The translations under genes were made by a program, and so were the position numbers. This document shows, in pieces, positions 23,917 through 33,960 of a DNA stretch of 64,000 nucleotides. Each line of letters opens with the position of its first letter. Positions within the stretch are counted from its first letter, which is position 1. The DNA is from Stenogyne calaminthoides (lineage: Eukaryota > Streptophyta > Magnoliopsida > Lamiales > Lamiaceae), in the NCBI GenBank assembly GCA_037126765.1, contig JBBCBC010000002.1:19809853-19873852 (forward strand). The letters run 5' to 3'. The notes beneath the pieces were generated by a model, which had not been told where the DNA came from, searched no databases, and saw only the letters and a list, made by a program, of their open reading frames with translations.

Positions 23917-25753
23917 TGTTGATTATAATTTGAAAAGTATGCTTTTACTTTGTATAATCGAAACCTAATTTCCGCACTTATTTATCAAAATAAATTGTTT
24001 ATCAATGATGCTTTAAATATGATTGAATGTTATATATATTTATTGCATAACCGCTCAATAATTCGTGACGTGTTACATCAGAGTTAATTTAGTGATACCC
24101 GATCACGTAAGATTAAATTAATAAATCCTTGTAACTAAAAAGTACGCCATTCACGACCTAGATGGAAATGAACAACCATCGCGAAGGTTGAGGTGTAAGG
24201 CTCGATTGTTTTGTCTTGACCAAGAGATTACACTAGTGCATGACCGATTCAATAATAGGACCTACAGAGGATAAATTCTTCGAAATCAACAAGGAAGAAT
24301 TAGACCTCGCTGTTCGTTGTTTCTTAACCTTCGTCCCCTTAAATAGATCACATGGGATTGGTAACTATTGCTTTGACTTATCATGGGTAGCGAATCGAGA
24401 GAGATTCAATACTTTTTATCTTGGGCAATATTATTGGTCACATGTGATTGCTAAGATTTAATACGGCGAATCGTGTGCAAGTACGCTTGCTTGATTTTGC
24501 CCTCGAGGGAGGTTCATAAGTTTTATCATACCAAATCTTGCAAGTGGAATTAGTTTCCTAGATGGATAATAATGTTGAACCGCTCTCTAATTAAGGACAA
24601 AAGATATTAATTAACGGAAAGCTATTTCAAAGGGCTTGAATTAATTAATGGGCTAGATAATCTTAAACACGGAAATAATGACCGGAGCCATATTGACTAT
24701 AATATGGGTTAAGATGGATAGTGCAATATTAATTATGTAGTGGATTAATTAATATTTATGGGCTTGAATTATATTGTGGCTCAATATTAGATATTCAAGA
24801 TCCGTTAGAAGGTCCAATCTTAATTCTCCTAAAGGCCCCCGAAAGTAGCCCAACATATAGTCCAATAATTGAAAAGGTGATTAAAATAAAATAAATATTG
24901 TTGCTTAATATTTTCTAATTTTCAAAAATTATGGATAAAAGAGGGAGAAAGATTTTCTTTGAATTTTGTTATGGAATGAAGATATGTATTCTTGGAATAC
25001 AAGATTATCTCATTAAATTCAAGAAATCTCCCACTTGGTTATACATAGTGAAATTTTCGAAATTTTGGAAATATAAAGGGCAAGAAAGATTTTCTTGATT
25101 TTCTTGAAAAGATATTATGGAAGATATGTATTTCTTGAAATACAAGAATATCTCATAAATTCAAGAAGATCCAAATCTTGGAATCTTGCACTTAATATTT
25201 TCAAAATCTCCATAAAATAGAGGAGGTGGATTTTTGTGAATATTTTAATTATGGGAAAAAGAATATATGGATAAATTCAAGATTTCTTGGTGACCAAGAA
25301 AAGTCTTTTTCACACATTGAAAAAACACAAAAATTTCGTTCACCCCTCTCCTATAAATAGGGGATGATTAGTTCATTCCCAAGTACAATTCCATGTGCTG
25401 GAAATATTAGCAAATCCACATAAGTGGTGCAACAAAGTTTATTTTTTTCTTTTTGTTAATTGTTCGCGAAGTATCCTTCCACCGGATTGTCGAGCAAGGG
25501 CTAAGGGAATACTTGGGAAGTCCTTTTGGTTAGTCCGTCCGACCAAAGCCACCGCCATCCCGAGAGGGTACGCTTCACGTAAACCCGTAGAGATTCCGCA
25601 TGTAGGTTTTACGTGGCTTTTTATATGCATGATATGTTGTTGCAATTATTATTTGAATTAATATAGGATTAATTCATGCTAGTAATAATTAATGAATTAA
25701 ATTTGTATTTAAATTTTCACCCCGAATAGATCTGTGTGAATCATTCCCCAACA
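23917..25753 (+). repeat. Array LTR 4
   Basis: The LTR is 1,837 bp, from TGTTGATTATAATTTG to TCCCCAACA. TATA box at 25,352-25,360. It is followed directly by ATTAA, the right target-site duplication. Confidence 0.88.
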
Positions 25754-25758
25754 ATTAA
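25754..25758. other. Target-site duplication ATTAA (right)
   Basis: Matches 2,157-2,161. The disrupted gypsy pol resumes immediately after it. Confidence 0.85.
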
Positions 25759-26393
25759 GTACATCTGCTCTATATCCAAAGCTGCTTCCACATGGATCAG
25801 CTGATATAACTCCACATCAGAGAGTAGTTGGCACTCAGCTGATGAAGTGAGTGCCTATAGTTTGACTCTTGTGCCCATTAAGTTAATTGTGAATGTCATA
25901 TTGGCATAGTCCAACTCAATTGGGGTACAAGATTTAAGCCAACCCCCTCCTAGGATAAGATCACACCCCTCATTCTCAAGTAGCCTTAGAGAATAGCTGA
26001 ACTGGTGACCTTGCATGTTCCAAGTGAAAGGGCTGACTTGTTGTGAGCTCACTAGCCTCTGTCCATTAGCTACTTTACCAAAATAGGCCTAGCTGGAACA
26101 ATAGGACATTTCAATCTTTTGGCAGTAGCATCTTGTACAAAGCTCAAGGTACTGCCAGAATCAATGAGAATATGCAGCTTGTGGTTGTTATATTTTCCAA
26201 ATAGCCTCATTGTAGTGATCACATCTTCTCCAGAAAGAGAATTAAGAGTCATCTGAATTTCCTCCATGACTTCAGCCCCAAAAACAGTACCATCCTCCAC
26301 CTCTGAGTCCAGTTTCTCAGAATTGAGGGTAGTTTCTTCCTCTTCAGCCATGATCATGTATGAAATTTTCTGTTTACACTTATGACCATGCAC
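25759..26393 (-). pseudogene. gypsy protease region
   Basis: The frame at 26,393-26,070 begins with the end of the zinc knuckle (HGHKCKQK) and carries the aspartic protease active site ILIDSGSTLSFVQ. The frame at 26,052-25,855 carries the C-terminal part with the flap-distal motif CDLILGGGWLKS. The protease releases gag and pol proteins from the polyprotein. A frameshift near 26,055-26,070 separates the two frames, and the copia array cuts the gene at 25,754. Confidence 0.8.
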
Positions 26394-27457
26394 AAATGGC
26401 TAATCACAGTTATAACACAACCCATTTTCTCTCCTAGCTGCCATTTCAGATGATGTTAAGATCTTGAATGGTGATCTTGAGTTTGAATTACGAAATTTGG
26501 TAGAGTTTCCACCAGTACAATCCCTCTTCTTCCAGAATGATGAGTTAGAGTTAGGTTAGGATTAGAGACCCTGGAGAAGGGCCTAAGTTTCTTAGTTAGT
26601 GCAACAGTGGCTTGATCTTGTTTCCTTCCTAATTTGATGGCATGTTGTAAGTGAGTGGGTTCAAACATAGATACTGTGGACCGTAGTTCCTCAATCAACC
26701 CTCCAATGAAACTAGCCACAAAATAAGCCTCAGAAAATATATCACCAGTAATCAGCAACATGCAAGCCTTCAATTCCTCAAACTTATCCACATACTCTTC
26801 ATAGCCACCAAACTGTTTGAGTTTGTTGAAGTCAGAGATCACAGATGAATCTCTGATTTCCTCAAACCTATTAGATAATATTGATAGAAATTGCATCCAA
26901 GTAAGTTCAACATTTCTCTTATTGAAATTTTGAACCCATAGAGTTGCCTTCCCCTCAAAATATATGGATGCTAATGTAATTTTCTGTTGATCAGTCATGT
27001 TGGACATGAGTTTGAAATACCCATTGCATTTGAGTATCCATGATCTAGGTTTAGACCCATCAAACTTTGGAAATTCAATCTTAGGAACTGGATTGTGAAA
27101 ATTAGTACCATCACCAATGAGTTTCTGACCTGATGACTCCTGATGATAGTTGAATGGTGTTGGGCCCGAAAGCCCCTGATTAGGACTTCCCAGAATAGAT
27201 CCTCCAGATGAACTTCTTTTGTTTTGATCCATATTACTCAGCTGCAACTGTAACATTGCTAAAGTTTTAGCAACATTATCAAATTTTTCCTCCATTTTAT
27301 CAGCCAAACCTTTCATATTTTCTGTTAGCATTCCCCTTTTATCTTCCCATTTCAATGTTTCACCCTGGATTAATGTTTCCAGTTTTTTGTGTGACTCCTG
27401 CAGGTCTTTGATGCGCGTCCCTCGGCCATAATTAAGATCGATTGCTCCGACTACCAA
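26394..27457 (-). pseudogene. gypsy gag
   Basis: The frame at 27,457-26,456 (333 codons) begins with a coiled-coil-like stretch (residues 15-80), a linker, then the capsid domain: IEFPKFDGSKPRSWILKCNG, TLASIYFEGKATLWVQNF, and RFEEIRDSSVISDFNKLKQF in the Retrotrans_gag region. The probable native start is an ATG at 27,429, one base out of frame with the rest. A CCHC-like knuckle (CYNCD, stop, PFVHGHKC) near 26,390-26,425 carries an in-frame TAG. Gag forms the particle that packages element RNA. Confidence 0.85.
27446..27457 (-). other. Probable primer-binding site of the gypsy element
   Basis: The minus strand next to the LTR reads TGGTAGTCGGAGC, close to the initiator-tRNA-Met site TGGTATCAGAGC. 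The differences are one extra base and CAG to CGG. Confidence 0.5.
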
Positions 27458-27458
27458 A

Positions 27459-27772
27459 TGTTGTAATCTGTAACTGTTGTGTAATTTTTCATATAATTTT
27501 TTGGTATTTTTCTGATAATTTGTACGAAAATAAGCAAGAACAAGATAGCTTGAAGGATAAGAAATTGTGGGAGGAGAGAGAAATTGGGAGAGAGATGAGG
27601 ATTAATTTTCTGCATACTCATTCCATCGGCCAATGCCAGTTTATGTAATAAACAGTAGGGACCACCATATGTGGATAATACCAAAACTAAATGCTGAATA
27701 TAAAGATAGAAAGGATTGGGCTTTCAGATAAATGACCCATTTCTTCAAATTTATTTACTTGGCCCAACAACA
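27459..27772 (-). repeat. gypsy 5' LTR
   Basis: The LTR is about 314 bp, with termini on the minus strand of TGTTGTTGGG and ACAACA. It abuts the PBS and gag. The partner LTR lies left of the window, so the right boundary could shift by 3 bp (repeated CAA). Confidence 0.65.
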
Positions 27773-28095
27773 GTGATCGGCCCAGATGTTAATGGCCCAT
27801 TAGGATTAATTCTTCCGTGAGTCTCACGCGCCTCTTTTTCATAAAAACATTCGCATTCCTTCCTCATTCGGACAAAAACACTTCAGCCTCTTTTCTTTCT
27901 TTTTCGTCCGAAAAGCCCTAGATCGTCGTCCCTTCCTTCTCTTCACCAAATTCAACACCGCTCCCCTCGTAAATCGGTAAAGTCTCCATTCTCCTTAAAA
28001 ATCAATTTATCATTTAAATTACTAATACAAAACTCGCTTGCAAAAATACGTATGAAAAGTAAATGTGACTTCGAATTCTGGACGGAGGTAGTACA
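27773..28095 (+). promoter_or_regulatory. Unique stretch resembling a plant promoter and 5' leader
   Basis: Two GGCCCA boxes (site II type) at about 27,779 and 27,796 are followed by a CT-rich leader, a CCCTAGA near 27,915 that resembles a telo-box, and CGGTAAAG near 27,975 that could be a 5' splice site in a leader intron. These motifs are common upstream of plant translation genes. No coding exon follows, because the Helitron-like element begins at 28,096. It could be a host gene remnant or chance. Confidence 0.3.
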
Positions 28096-28116
28096 TCTTA
28101 TATATATATATATATA

Positions 28117-29130
28117 AAAGCAGAAACCGCCCCAAATTTGGAAACCATTAGATTTTCCCACTAAAAACAATTGCTAAATTGGGAAACGAATATTTAGAAA
28201 AAATATTAACAAGTAATAATAGATTGAGAAAAAACTTTGAGAATATTTGAAAAAAATATTAACAAATAATAATAGATTGAGAAAAATATTTGAAATAAAT
28301 ATCAATAAATAATAATGATGGTAAAATTTTCATATAAAAAATATACACAAATCATGACCAAATCTAGTAGAAACCGACCTAAATTTGAAAACTAATGGAT
28401 TTTCCCTCAAAAAATAATTGCTAAATTGGGAAATTAATATTTTAAAAAAATATTAATAAATAATAATGGATTGAGAAATTTTTTTGAAATAAATATCAAT
28501 AAATAATAATGATGGGAAACTCTCCATATAAAAAATATATACAAATTATGATCAAATCTATTGATTTCTCAAAAAATCTTGCATTAGATTTGGAATAAAT
28601 ATTAATAAATTATAATGGATATAGAAAAATCTTTGAAAAAAAATTTGTAGAATATTTCCACAACATAATATTAAATTGGGACAAACTCTAATGTTAAATT
28701 GCAATCTTTTAAAAAAATATATAATATATTTTCACAAACTCTAATGTTAAATTGAGAAACAAAATTTTTAAATAAATATTAATAAATTATAATCAATTGT
28801 AAAAAATATTTGGAATAAATATATATGGGATAAATATTAACAAATTATAATGGATTGAAAAAAATCTTTGAAAATAATATGTAGAATATTTTCACAAACA
28901 CTGATGGTAAATTGGAAACAAATCTTTGGAATATGGGAAAAATCTTGTGAATAGATATGTATAAAATAAATATTAACAAATTATAACGGATTAGGAAATT
29001 TTTTTGAAAAAAATATGTAGAATATTTCATTTTAAATTTAATCTCAACCCTACATTCAAATATATATTTTTTAAAATAAAGAATCTCAACCTTATGACAA
29101 AGTCTAGTATGAAATTTTGCATACATGAAA
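28117..29130. repeat. Diverged AT-rich tandem repeats
   Basis: A block of about 247 bp starting CAGAAACCGCCCC at 28,119 recurs from about 28,365 (GTAGAAACCGACC). The shorter motif AATATTAA-AAATAATAATGGATTGAG then recurs, diverged, to about 29,020. No gene is seen in this stretch. Confidence 0.6.
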
Positions 29131-29139
29131 AAATTCAAT

Positions 29140-29702
29140 TGAAACCCAATTTCAATTGACCCAATCCGCTTCTGCCCCGGTTCAGACCCACGCCCATTTT
29201 ACCTGACCCATATTTTTAAATCGGATCCTTTTATCCCGTGTCTATCTTTTCCCCTTTCTCTCTCCTCTCTTGTACCCTTTCTCCTCTCCTATCCCCTTTT
29301 CCCCAATTTTGGAATTAAGATTGTTCAAATTGAGAGATGACGGTAACTAATCAAAGATGTACAAAACTTCTAATCATACTTGTCTTTCAATTTCCTTGGC
29401 TAACCGTATGCTAAATCCTCCAATCTCCTCTCGAAAAGTACTCCAAATCGCCATTGCAATGTGCAGAAGAACACATTCCTTTGCGAAGAAGCTATGGAAT
29501 TCTATGTCCTTAACAAACACACCCATCAACAACAAACACCCAAGTAAAATCTATAACAAACAAAATCGAGATTTGATCAATTATTGATCGTGCGGAGTTG
29601 ATCCAAGTATCATGGTCGCGGTTTCAATTCCGTGCCCGAAACAGAGATATCTTTCAGGTAAAACATAATTCAATTTCCACAGATTATGTAAAACACTGCA
29701 TG
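29140..29702 (+). other. Helitron interior with possible captured gene fragment
   Basis: A CT-rich stretch (29,240-29,310) is followed by a 76-codon ORF (29,357-29,587) of unrecognised product. A short open frame at 29,587-29,656 ends CAG before GTAAAA, which looks like an exon end and splice donor. Helitrons often capture exon fragments, but I cannot name a source gene. Confidence 0.25.
29698..29702. other. Target-site duplication GCATG (left)
   Basis: GCATG precedes TGTTGATACC at 29,703, and the same bases follow the other LTR at 41,966-41,970. Confidence 0.85.
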
Positions 29703-30555
29703 TGTTGATACCAAAAATATGAGCAAGGGTTAAGATATTTATGTGGCTAGGTTTGACATCAAACAAGTTAATGATTTGGGGGGATTATGAATTAATGAGG
29801 AACAAAGAGAATGTCCTCCATTAATTGCGGATGATTGGTTTTAAATGCATGAGGGGGTAAAGCATTAAATTTGCAAGAGGAGTTGGGCCAATGGTCTCTT
29901 TTTAGCTTCTTAGAGCCTTGTAATAAATGGAGAATGTGGAACCCTTAAATGAGTTCTTACCACAAGTATTTATACTTGTTACAATATGAGAGTAGATCTC
30001 TAGATCCTAATCTCTAGACTATTAATGCATCTTTAATCAAAACCCTGGATCAGAGTCGGCTCAAATGCAGTCCTAATTAATGCTCTTTATCTTTGTTCGC
30101 CAGACCGAGGTCGCCGACGCTGTCTCCGAGGTCGCTGACGCTGCCCTTTAGGTCGTCCACCGCACTCTTTCCCGATCGGTGACTCTGTTCCTGTAACTCT
30201 AGAGTCCTTCAGGGCACAGGTTCCCTTTTGAGGAAAGTCACCCCTATACTGAAGCCACCGGGGAACTCAGATAGGCTGGCGCGTCGCTTGGGGCTCTGTG
30301 TTGCCTGCGGACCCAGAAACCGAGGCCTCTTTCGAGCTCTTTCATTGAGAGGTTGGGATTACCTTCTTCAGGTCGCTCAAGTTGCTCGTCCTCTCTCCGC
30401 CCACCGAAGCTTTATCGTGCAAGCTCGACTTGAGCCCGCTCAGAACTGGGAGATAGGTTACAACCCCGAGCTCGGGGGGCCTCGCCCTTCCTAAATAGGA
30501 GGTTGACTCTCTAACTGCGGGGTCTCGCTCACCCCTAAATATCTCGCACACAACA
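29703..30555 (-). repeat. Tat element 3' LTR
   Basis: The LTR is 853 bp, from TGTTGATACC to CACAACA on the plus strand. Its length equals the partner at 41,113-41,965. CTG and CAG sites altered in the partner are often intact here (30,045-30,075 against 41,444-41,475). Confidence 0.9.
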
Positions 30556-30572
30556 ATTGCCCCCAGGTCGCA
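30556..30572 (-). other. Tat element polypurine tract
   Basis: The minus strand reads ACCTGGGGGCAAT immediately before the 3' LTR, with a purine-rich core TGGGGGCAA. It fixes the element's orientation as minus. Confidence 0.55.
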
Positions 30573-30790
30573 CGCCGAGCTTCCAGCTCGGGAGGGGGCC
30601 TGGTAGTTGACAGCTGCATCGAATTCTGGTCAGGTCGCTATGTTTTCCCTGAATTTGATGAGTCGTTTCGTATTCCGAGGGCGGCCAGCTATGACGTGTG
30701 TAGGTTGCTTTTGCAGGTGTAATGATGGCGCGTGTCATTCACGCACGATTTTAAACGTCACGATGCTTGGATGTCCTCGATCCACGAGCT

Positions 30791-30819
30791 CTACGTGCCC
30801 TAATTGGCTTCTATTTAAG
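30791..30819 (+). promoter_or_regulatory. Promoter-like sequence for the antisense ORF
   Basis: An ACGTG core (30,793), an ATTGG (inverse CCAAT) at about 30,803 and TATTTAAG at 30,812-30,819 lie 140-170 bp upstream of the ATG at 30,960, all on the strand opposite to gag-pol. The TATA-CCAAT spacing is short, so function is uncertain. Confidence 0.4.
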
Positions 30820-30959
30820 TGGGGATCCTCCTTCATTTCCCACTTTTACATCTTCGCTCTCCCTCTCTCTTCTTCGCCCGGAATCCTCGTCGTTACATCG
30901 TTACTTGCCGCCGGAGTTCAGCAGTCGAAATTCGTAATAAAGCCCCGCTCGATTTTCCT

Positions 30960-32677
30960 ATGGATCCCGTATTGAGTTTCTCGGCTCTGCAAGCTCCCTC
31001 CGGAGACACCACCGCCCTTCCGTCGCTGGCAGGGCCACGGGTGCGGCAATCGGAAGGCTTACCCAGCGGGAATTTCCAGGTATTTGATGTGTCCTCCGGT
31101 TCCGCCACTCGCGATGACCTGGGCGGAGATGATTCCGACTCCGGCTCCTTCTATTCTGACATCCTTTGAGAGGATGACGTCGTGGACGGTGACGATGAAG
31201 ATTGGAGGGGCGATTCCCCTCCCGGTTTGATGGCGGTTCATGGAGCTCGGGTTGCTCCCTGTCAGACAGGGACCTCCTCCGGCGCCTCGATCACCGAGAT
31301 CCCCTATGCTCGGACTGAAGCTTGCCCCTCGGGGCTCAGCTTCAAGGAGTTTGTTCAAAATTTCCCCTATCAGCGACCCGAGCAGTGTCCTGCCTAGAGG
31401 AAAGGTAAGACGAAACTGGAAGAGATCATATTCATGGTCGGTGAACTCCCCAGCTCGATCGAGGAGGCCTAGCTGGATCTTTTCCGCGAGTGGTATGAGG
31501 TCCCGCATATGTACATTTTTGGGTCCCAACCCTTGACGAAAGGGCCGACCAACCCCGAGGTGCCCGCTCTTCTCATCCCGCGAGCTCCCAGCCAGGCCGC
31601 ATCTCAGAGGAGGAGCGGTCGAAAGACGACCGGACCTACTTGGGATGGGGCGACTCGTCCGTGTAAGTGCATCTCGCTTTTTCATGTAATTATTCATCCT
31701 CCGATCAGTTATCCCTATATTTTAATACTGGTGAATTTCTCAGGGACACTGCCGACCTACCGCACTTCGTGGTGAGCTACCTCTGCTCTCGCCACCTCGA
31801 TTCCCTACAGGGTCTCCCGGACTACCTGCGCCGGGCCTGTGAGCTGCCCGCCAGGTCGTGGACGCTCGGCATGGAGAATGTGGTCGAGGAGGCCGAGCCC
31901 ATCGGCAACATCTGGATGGCCATGGTGTACACGGGCCGACTGGCGGCGACGATGATGAAGGCCTCGGAGGACTTCACCACCTCCGATGAGCAGGTCCGAT
32001 TGGCCTTTGAGGAAAAGCAGCAGGCAGATAAAGCCCCGGAGGAGGCCATTGATGCCAAGAACACTGCCCTCGGGGTGGTCGAGGGTCTCAAGATCCTACC
32101 GATGGATCGGGAAAGTGCGAATCCGAGATCCGAGACCCTGGGCGGGATGGACGCCAAGCTCAAGGCCGCCAGGCCGGAGGCTAACTATCCAAGGCGAGTT
32201 GACGGCGAGGGCGCCCTTCAGAGAAGAATGAGCAGCCCGCGGTTCGTGGGGTCGATCTCAAGGAGAGAGACTGTGAGATTGCTTCCCAAGCGAGGATAAC
32301 ACCGCGCTTGATGGTTTTGGTAAATTCGCTTTGGCTGAGGCCATGGGCGGTTGTATCCGCTTTGCTCGCTTTTCCCCGGGGTCGGCCTCAAGATCGCACT
32401 AGTCGGAAACCGGCTTTTCCACTATAACCCGCCAAGCTCGAGACTTTTTTTTCCTCAAGGTTGGGGGGGTCGGGATGGGTTCGACCTGAGTCGCTTTGAA
32501 GGTATCGAAGACCTAGACTTGTTCGATCCGGCATCCATCTTGTCCTCCTCGACCGTCGATCAAGGGAGGGATACTAGCCCAATGGTGGAAGATCGCCCGA
32601 GGGAGGAAGAGAGAGAGGAGACGGTGAACTTCGCGGTGGAGCCTCGGCCGGTCGAGGGCGAACGAATGGCGAACTGA
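30960..32677 (+). pseudogene. Antisense extra ORF of the Tat element
   Basis: A GC-rich, plus-strand coding-like region opposite to gag-pol. It starts at ATG 30,960 (MDPVLSFSALQAPSGDTTAL), continues in shifted frames with FKEFVQNFPYQRPEQCPA (31,340-31,395) and a basic stretch QRRSGRKTTG. After a likely intron at 31,663-31,743 (GTAAGT...TTTCTCAG) it reads FVVSYLCSRHLDSLQGLPDY. A probably helical, coiled-coil-like region (31,985-32,080) and an acidic end (EEEREETVNF, stop at 32,677) follow. Extra ORFs, sense or antisense, are known in the Tat group; their function is unknown. The order suggests a relative of the plant 'gypsy-type transposon' proteins, without proof. Confidence 0.5.
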
Positions 32678-32822
32678 GTTGCGTTGGTGCCCCTGCTTCC
32701 TCCCACTTATCTTTTTACTTTTTCTGAAAATGTATCGACCCCCGGGGTCTTAGTTGAATCATAATTTCTTTCAATGAAATGAATTTTACTCATGTGGTCG
32801 CTTTCGATTGCTTACAACTTGT
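32678..32822 (+). other. Possible 3' UTR of the antisense ORF
   Basis: An AT-rich stretch following the stop, with a TTTCAATGAAATG sequence near 32,770 of the kind found near plant polyadenylation sites. No coding is seen. Confidence 0.25.
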
Positions 32823-33431
32823 GATTCTGTCTAAGTTATTTATCTCGCTCTGAAATGTCATCTTATTTGGTTGCGACTTCGCGATCTTAATAACCGACTT
32901 GAGATTTAATGAATTTGTCTAAGTTATTTATTTCGCTTTTAGAATGTCGCCTTTATTTGTTGCGATTTCGCCATCTTAATAACCCCACTTGAGATTAGAT
33001 GAATTTGTCTAAGTTATTTATCTCGCTTTTAGAATGTCGCCTTATTTGGTCATGACTTCGATCTTAATAACCCATTTGAGATTTGATGAATTTGTTCAAG
33101 TTATTTATCTCGCTTTTAGAATGTCGCCTTATTTGTTATGACTTCACATCTTAATAACCCATTTGAGATTTGATGAATTTGTCTAAGTTATTTATCTCGC
33201 TTTTAGAATGTCGCCTTTATTTGGTCATGACTTCGCATCTTAATAACCGACTTGAGATTTGATGAATTTGTCTGTTATTTATCTCGCTTTTAGAATGTCG
33301 CCTTATTTGGTTGCGACTTCGCGATCTTAATAACCAACTTGAGATTTGATGAATTTGTCTAAGTTATTTATCTCGCTTTTTACGTCGCCTTATTTTGGTT
33401 GCGAATTTCGCGATCTTAATAACCGACTTTT
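32823..33431. repeat. Seven-unit tandem repeat, about 87 bp
   Basis: Units start at about 32,823, 32,911, 33,001, 33,088, 33,175, 33,264 and 33,351. Each begins GAATTTGTCTAAGTTATTTA and contains TTAGAATGTCGCC and ATCTTAATAACC. Unit lengths are 87-90 bp. It lies in the element's 3' untranslated region, downstream of integrase. Confidence 0.93.
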
Positions 33432-33960
33432 GAAAAAGTTCGCGACATATCTCAAAAAGAATGGGGATCTCGTGCTTTGGTTGTTTATTTGTTTTCAAAG
33501 GATCTTATAGACTTGCCCCTATTTTTCGAAAATGATTTTCAAAAACGTAATTGGAAAAAAGAAAATAAATGGAAAAATTGAACTTTGTATTTATGTAGGG
33601 TGAAAGCACTACATTTATAAATCAAGTAAGTTCCTATTAATAATATTGAACGAAATGCAGAGCTCTTATCGATAATACTTTTTAAGAAGGTCAATTATTC
33701 GATGGGTACCGAAATGAGTATCGCCGATATCTTCTAGCTCGATGCCCTGCTGGGTAGAATCTTGGTGACTTGAATGGTCCCTCCCACGCTGGGGCAAAAG
33801 GACTATTGTTTATACCCCCTCGCACTCTTTTTGAGGACGAGGTTACCTTTTGCAAAACCGACGCATCTGCACTTTGAGTTGTAGTATTTATCCCGACCTT
33901 TGCTTATAAATTCCGCTAGAATGTTCCAATGATCCGCTTTTCTTCGAGTAGGTCGAGATT
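33432..33960. other. 3' region of the Tat element between integrase and the tandem repeat
   Basis: Non-coding in appearance. The part near 33,700-33,960 may hold the end of pol in broken minus-strand frames, but I cannot read a domain there. Confidence 0.3.

Larger units (their letters stand above)
2162..25753 (+). mobile_element. Tandem Ty1/copia array: four LTRs, three internal regions
   Basis: The LTR starts are at 2,162, 9,422, 16,660 and 23,917, giving spacings of 7,260, 7,238 and 7,257 bp. Each LTR opens TGTTG and closes with a form of CCCAACA. Between them are three internal regions with PBS, GC-rich leader, gag remnant, protease, integrase, RT, RNase H and PPT, in Ty1/copia order. 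One ATTAA duplication flanks the whole array. The long LTR and gag resemble the Angela/Tork group, but the lineage is tentative. No unit has an intact gag-pol. Confidence 0.9.
1..27772 (-). mobile_element. Ty3/gypsy LTR retrotransposon, partial, split by a copia array
   Basis: Reading leftward on the minus strand, the order is LTR (27,772-27,459), PBS, gag, protease, then after the nested array RT, RNase H and integrase, which runs off position 1. The RT-RNase H-integrase order defines Ty3/gypsy. The element is cut between protease and RT by the copia array at 2,162-25,753, which is flanked by ATTAA on both sides, so the two halves belong to one copy. The 3' LTR lies outside the window. The chromovirus-type RT linker suggests a chromovirus, but the chromodomain region is not visible. 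Confidence 0.85.

Noticed and set aside
28079..28095. GGACGGAGGTAGTA resembling a Stowaway MITE terminus
   Set aside because: Only one end-like sequence is present, with mismatches, no second inverted end and no TA duplication.
29600..29640. GGTTTCAATTCC resembling a tRNA B box or SINE promoter
   Set aside because: No A box at the right distance, no cloverleaf fold and no poly(A)/T tail nearby.
31059..31697. 212-codon minus-strand ORF overlapping the antisense ORF of the Tat element
   Set aside because: It mirrors the GC-rich plus-strand coding-like region, has no retroelement motif and lies downstream of the integrase end.
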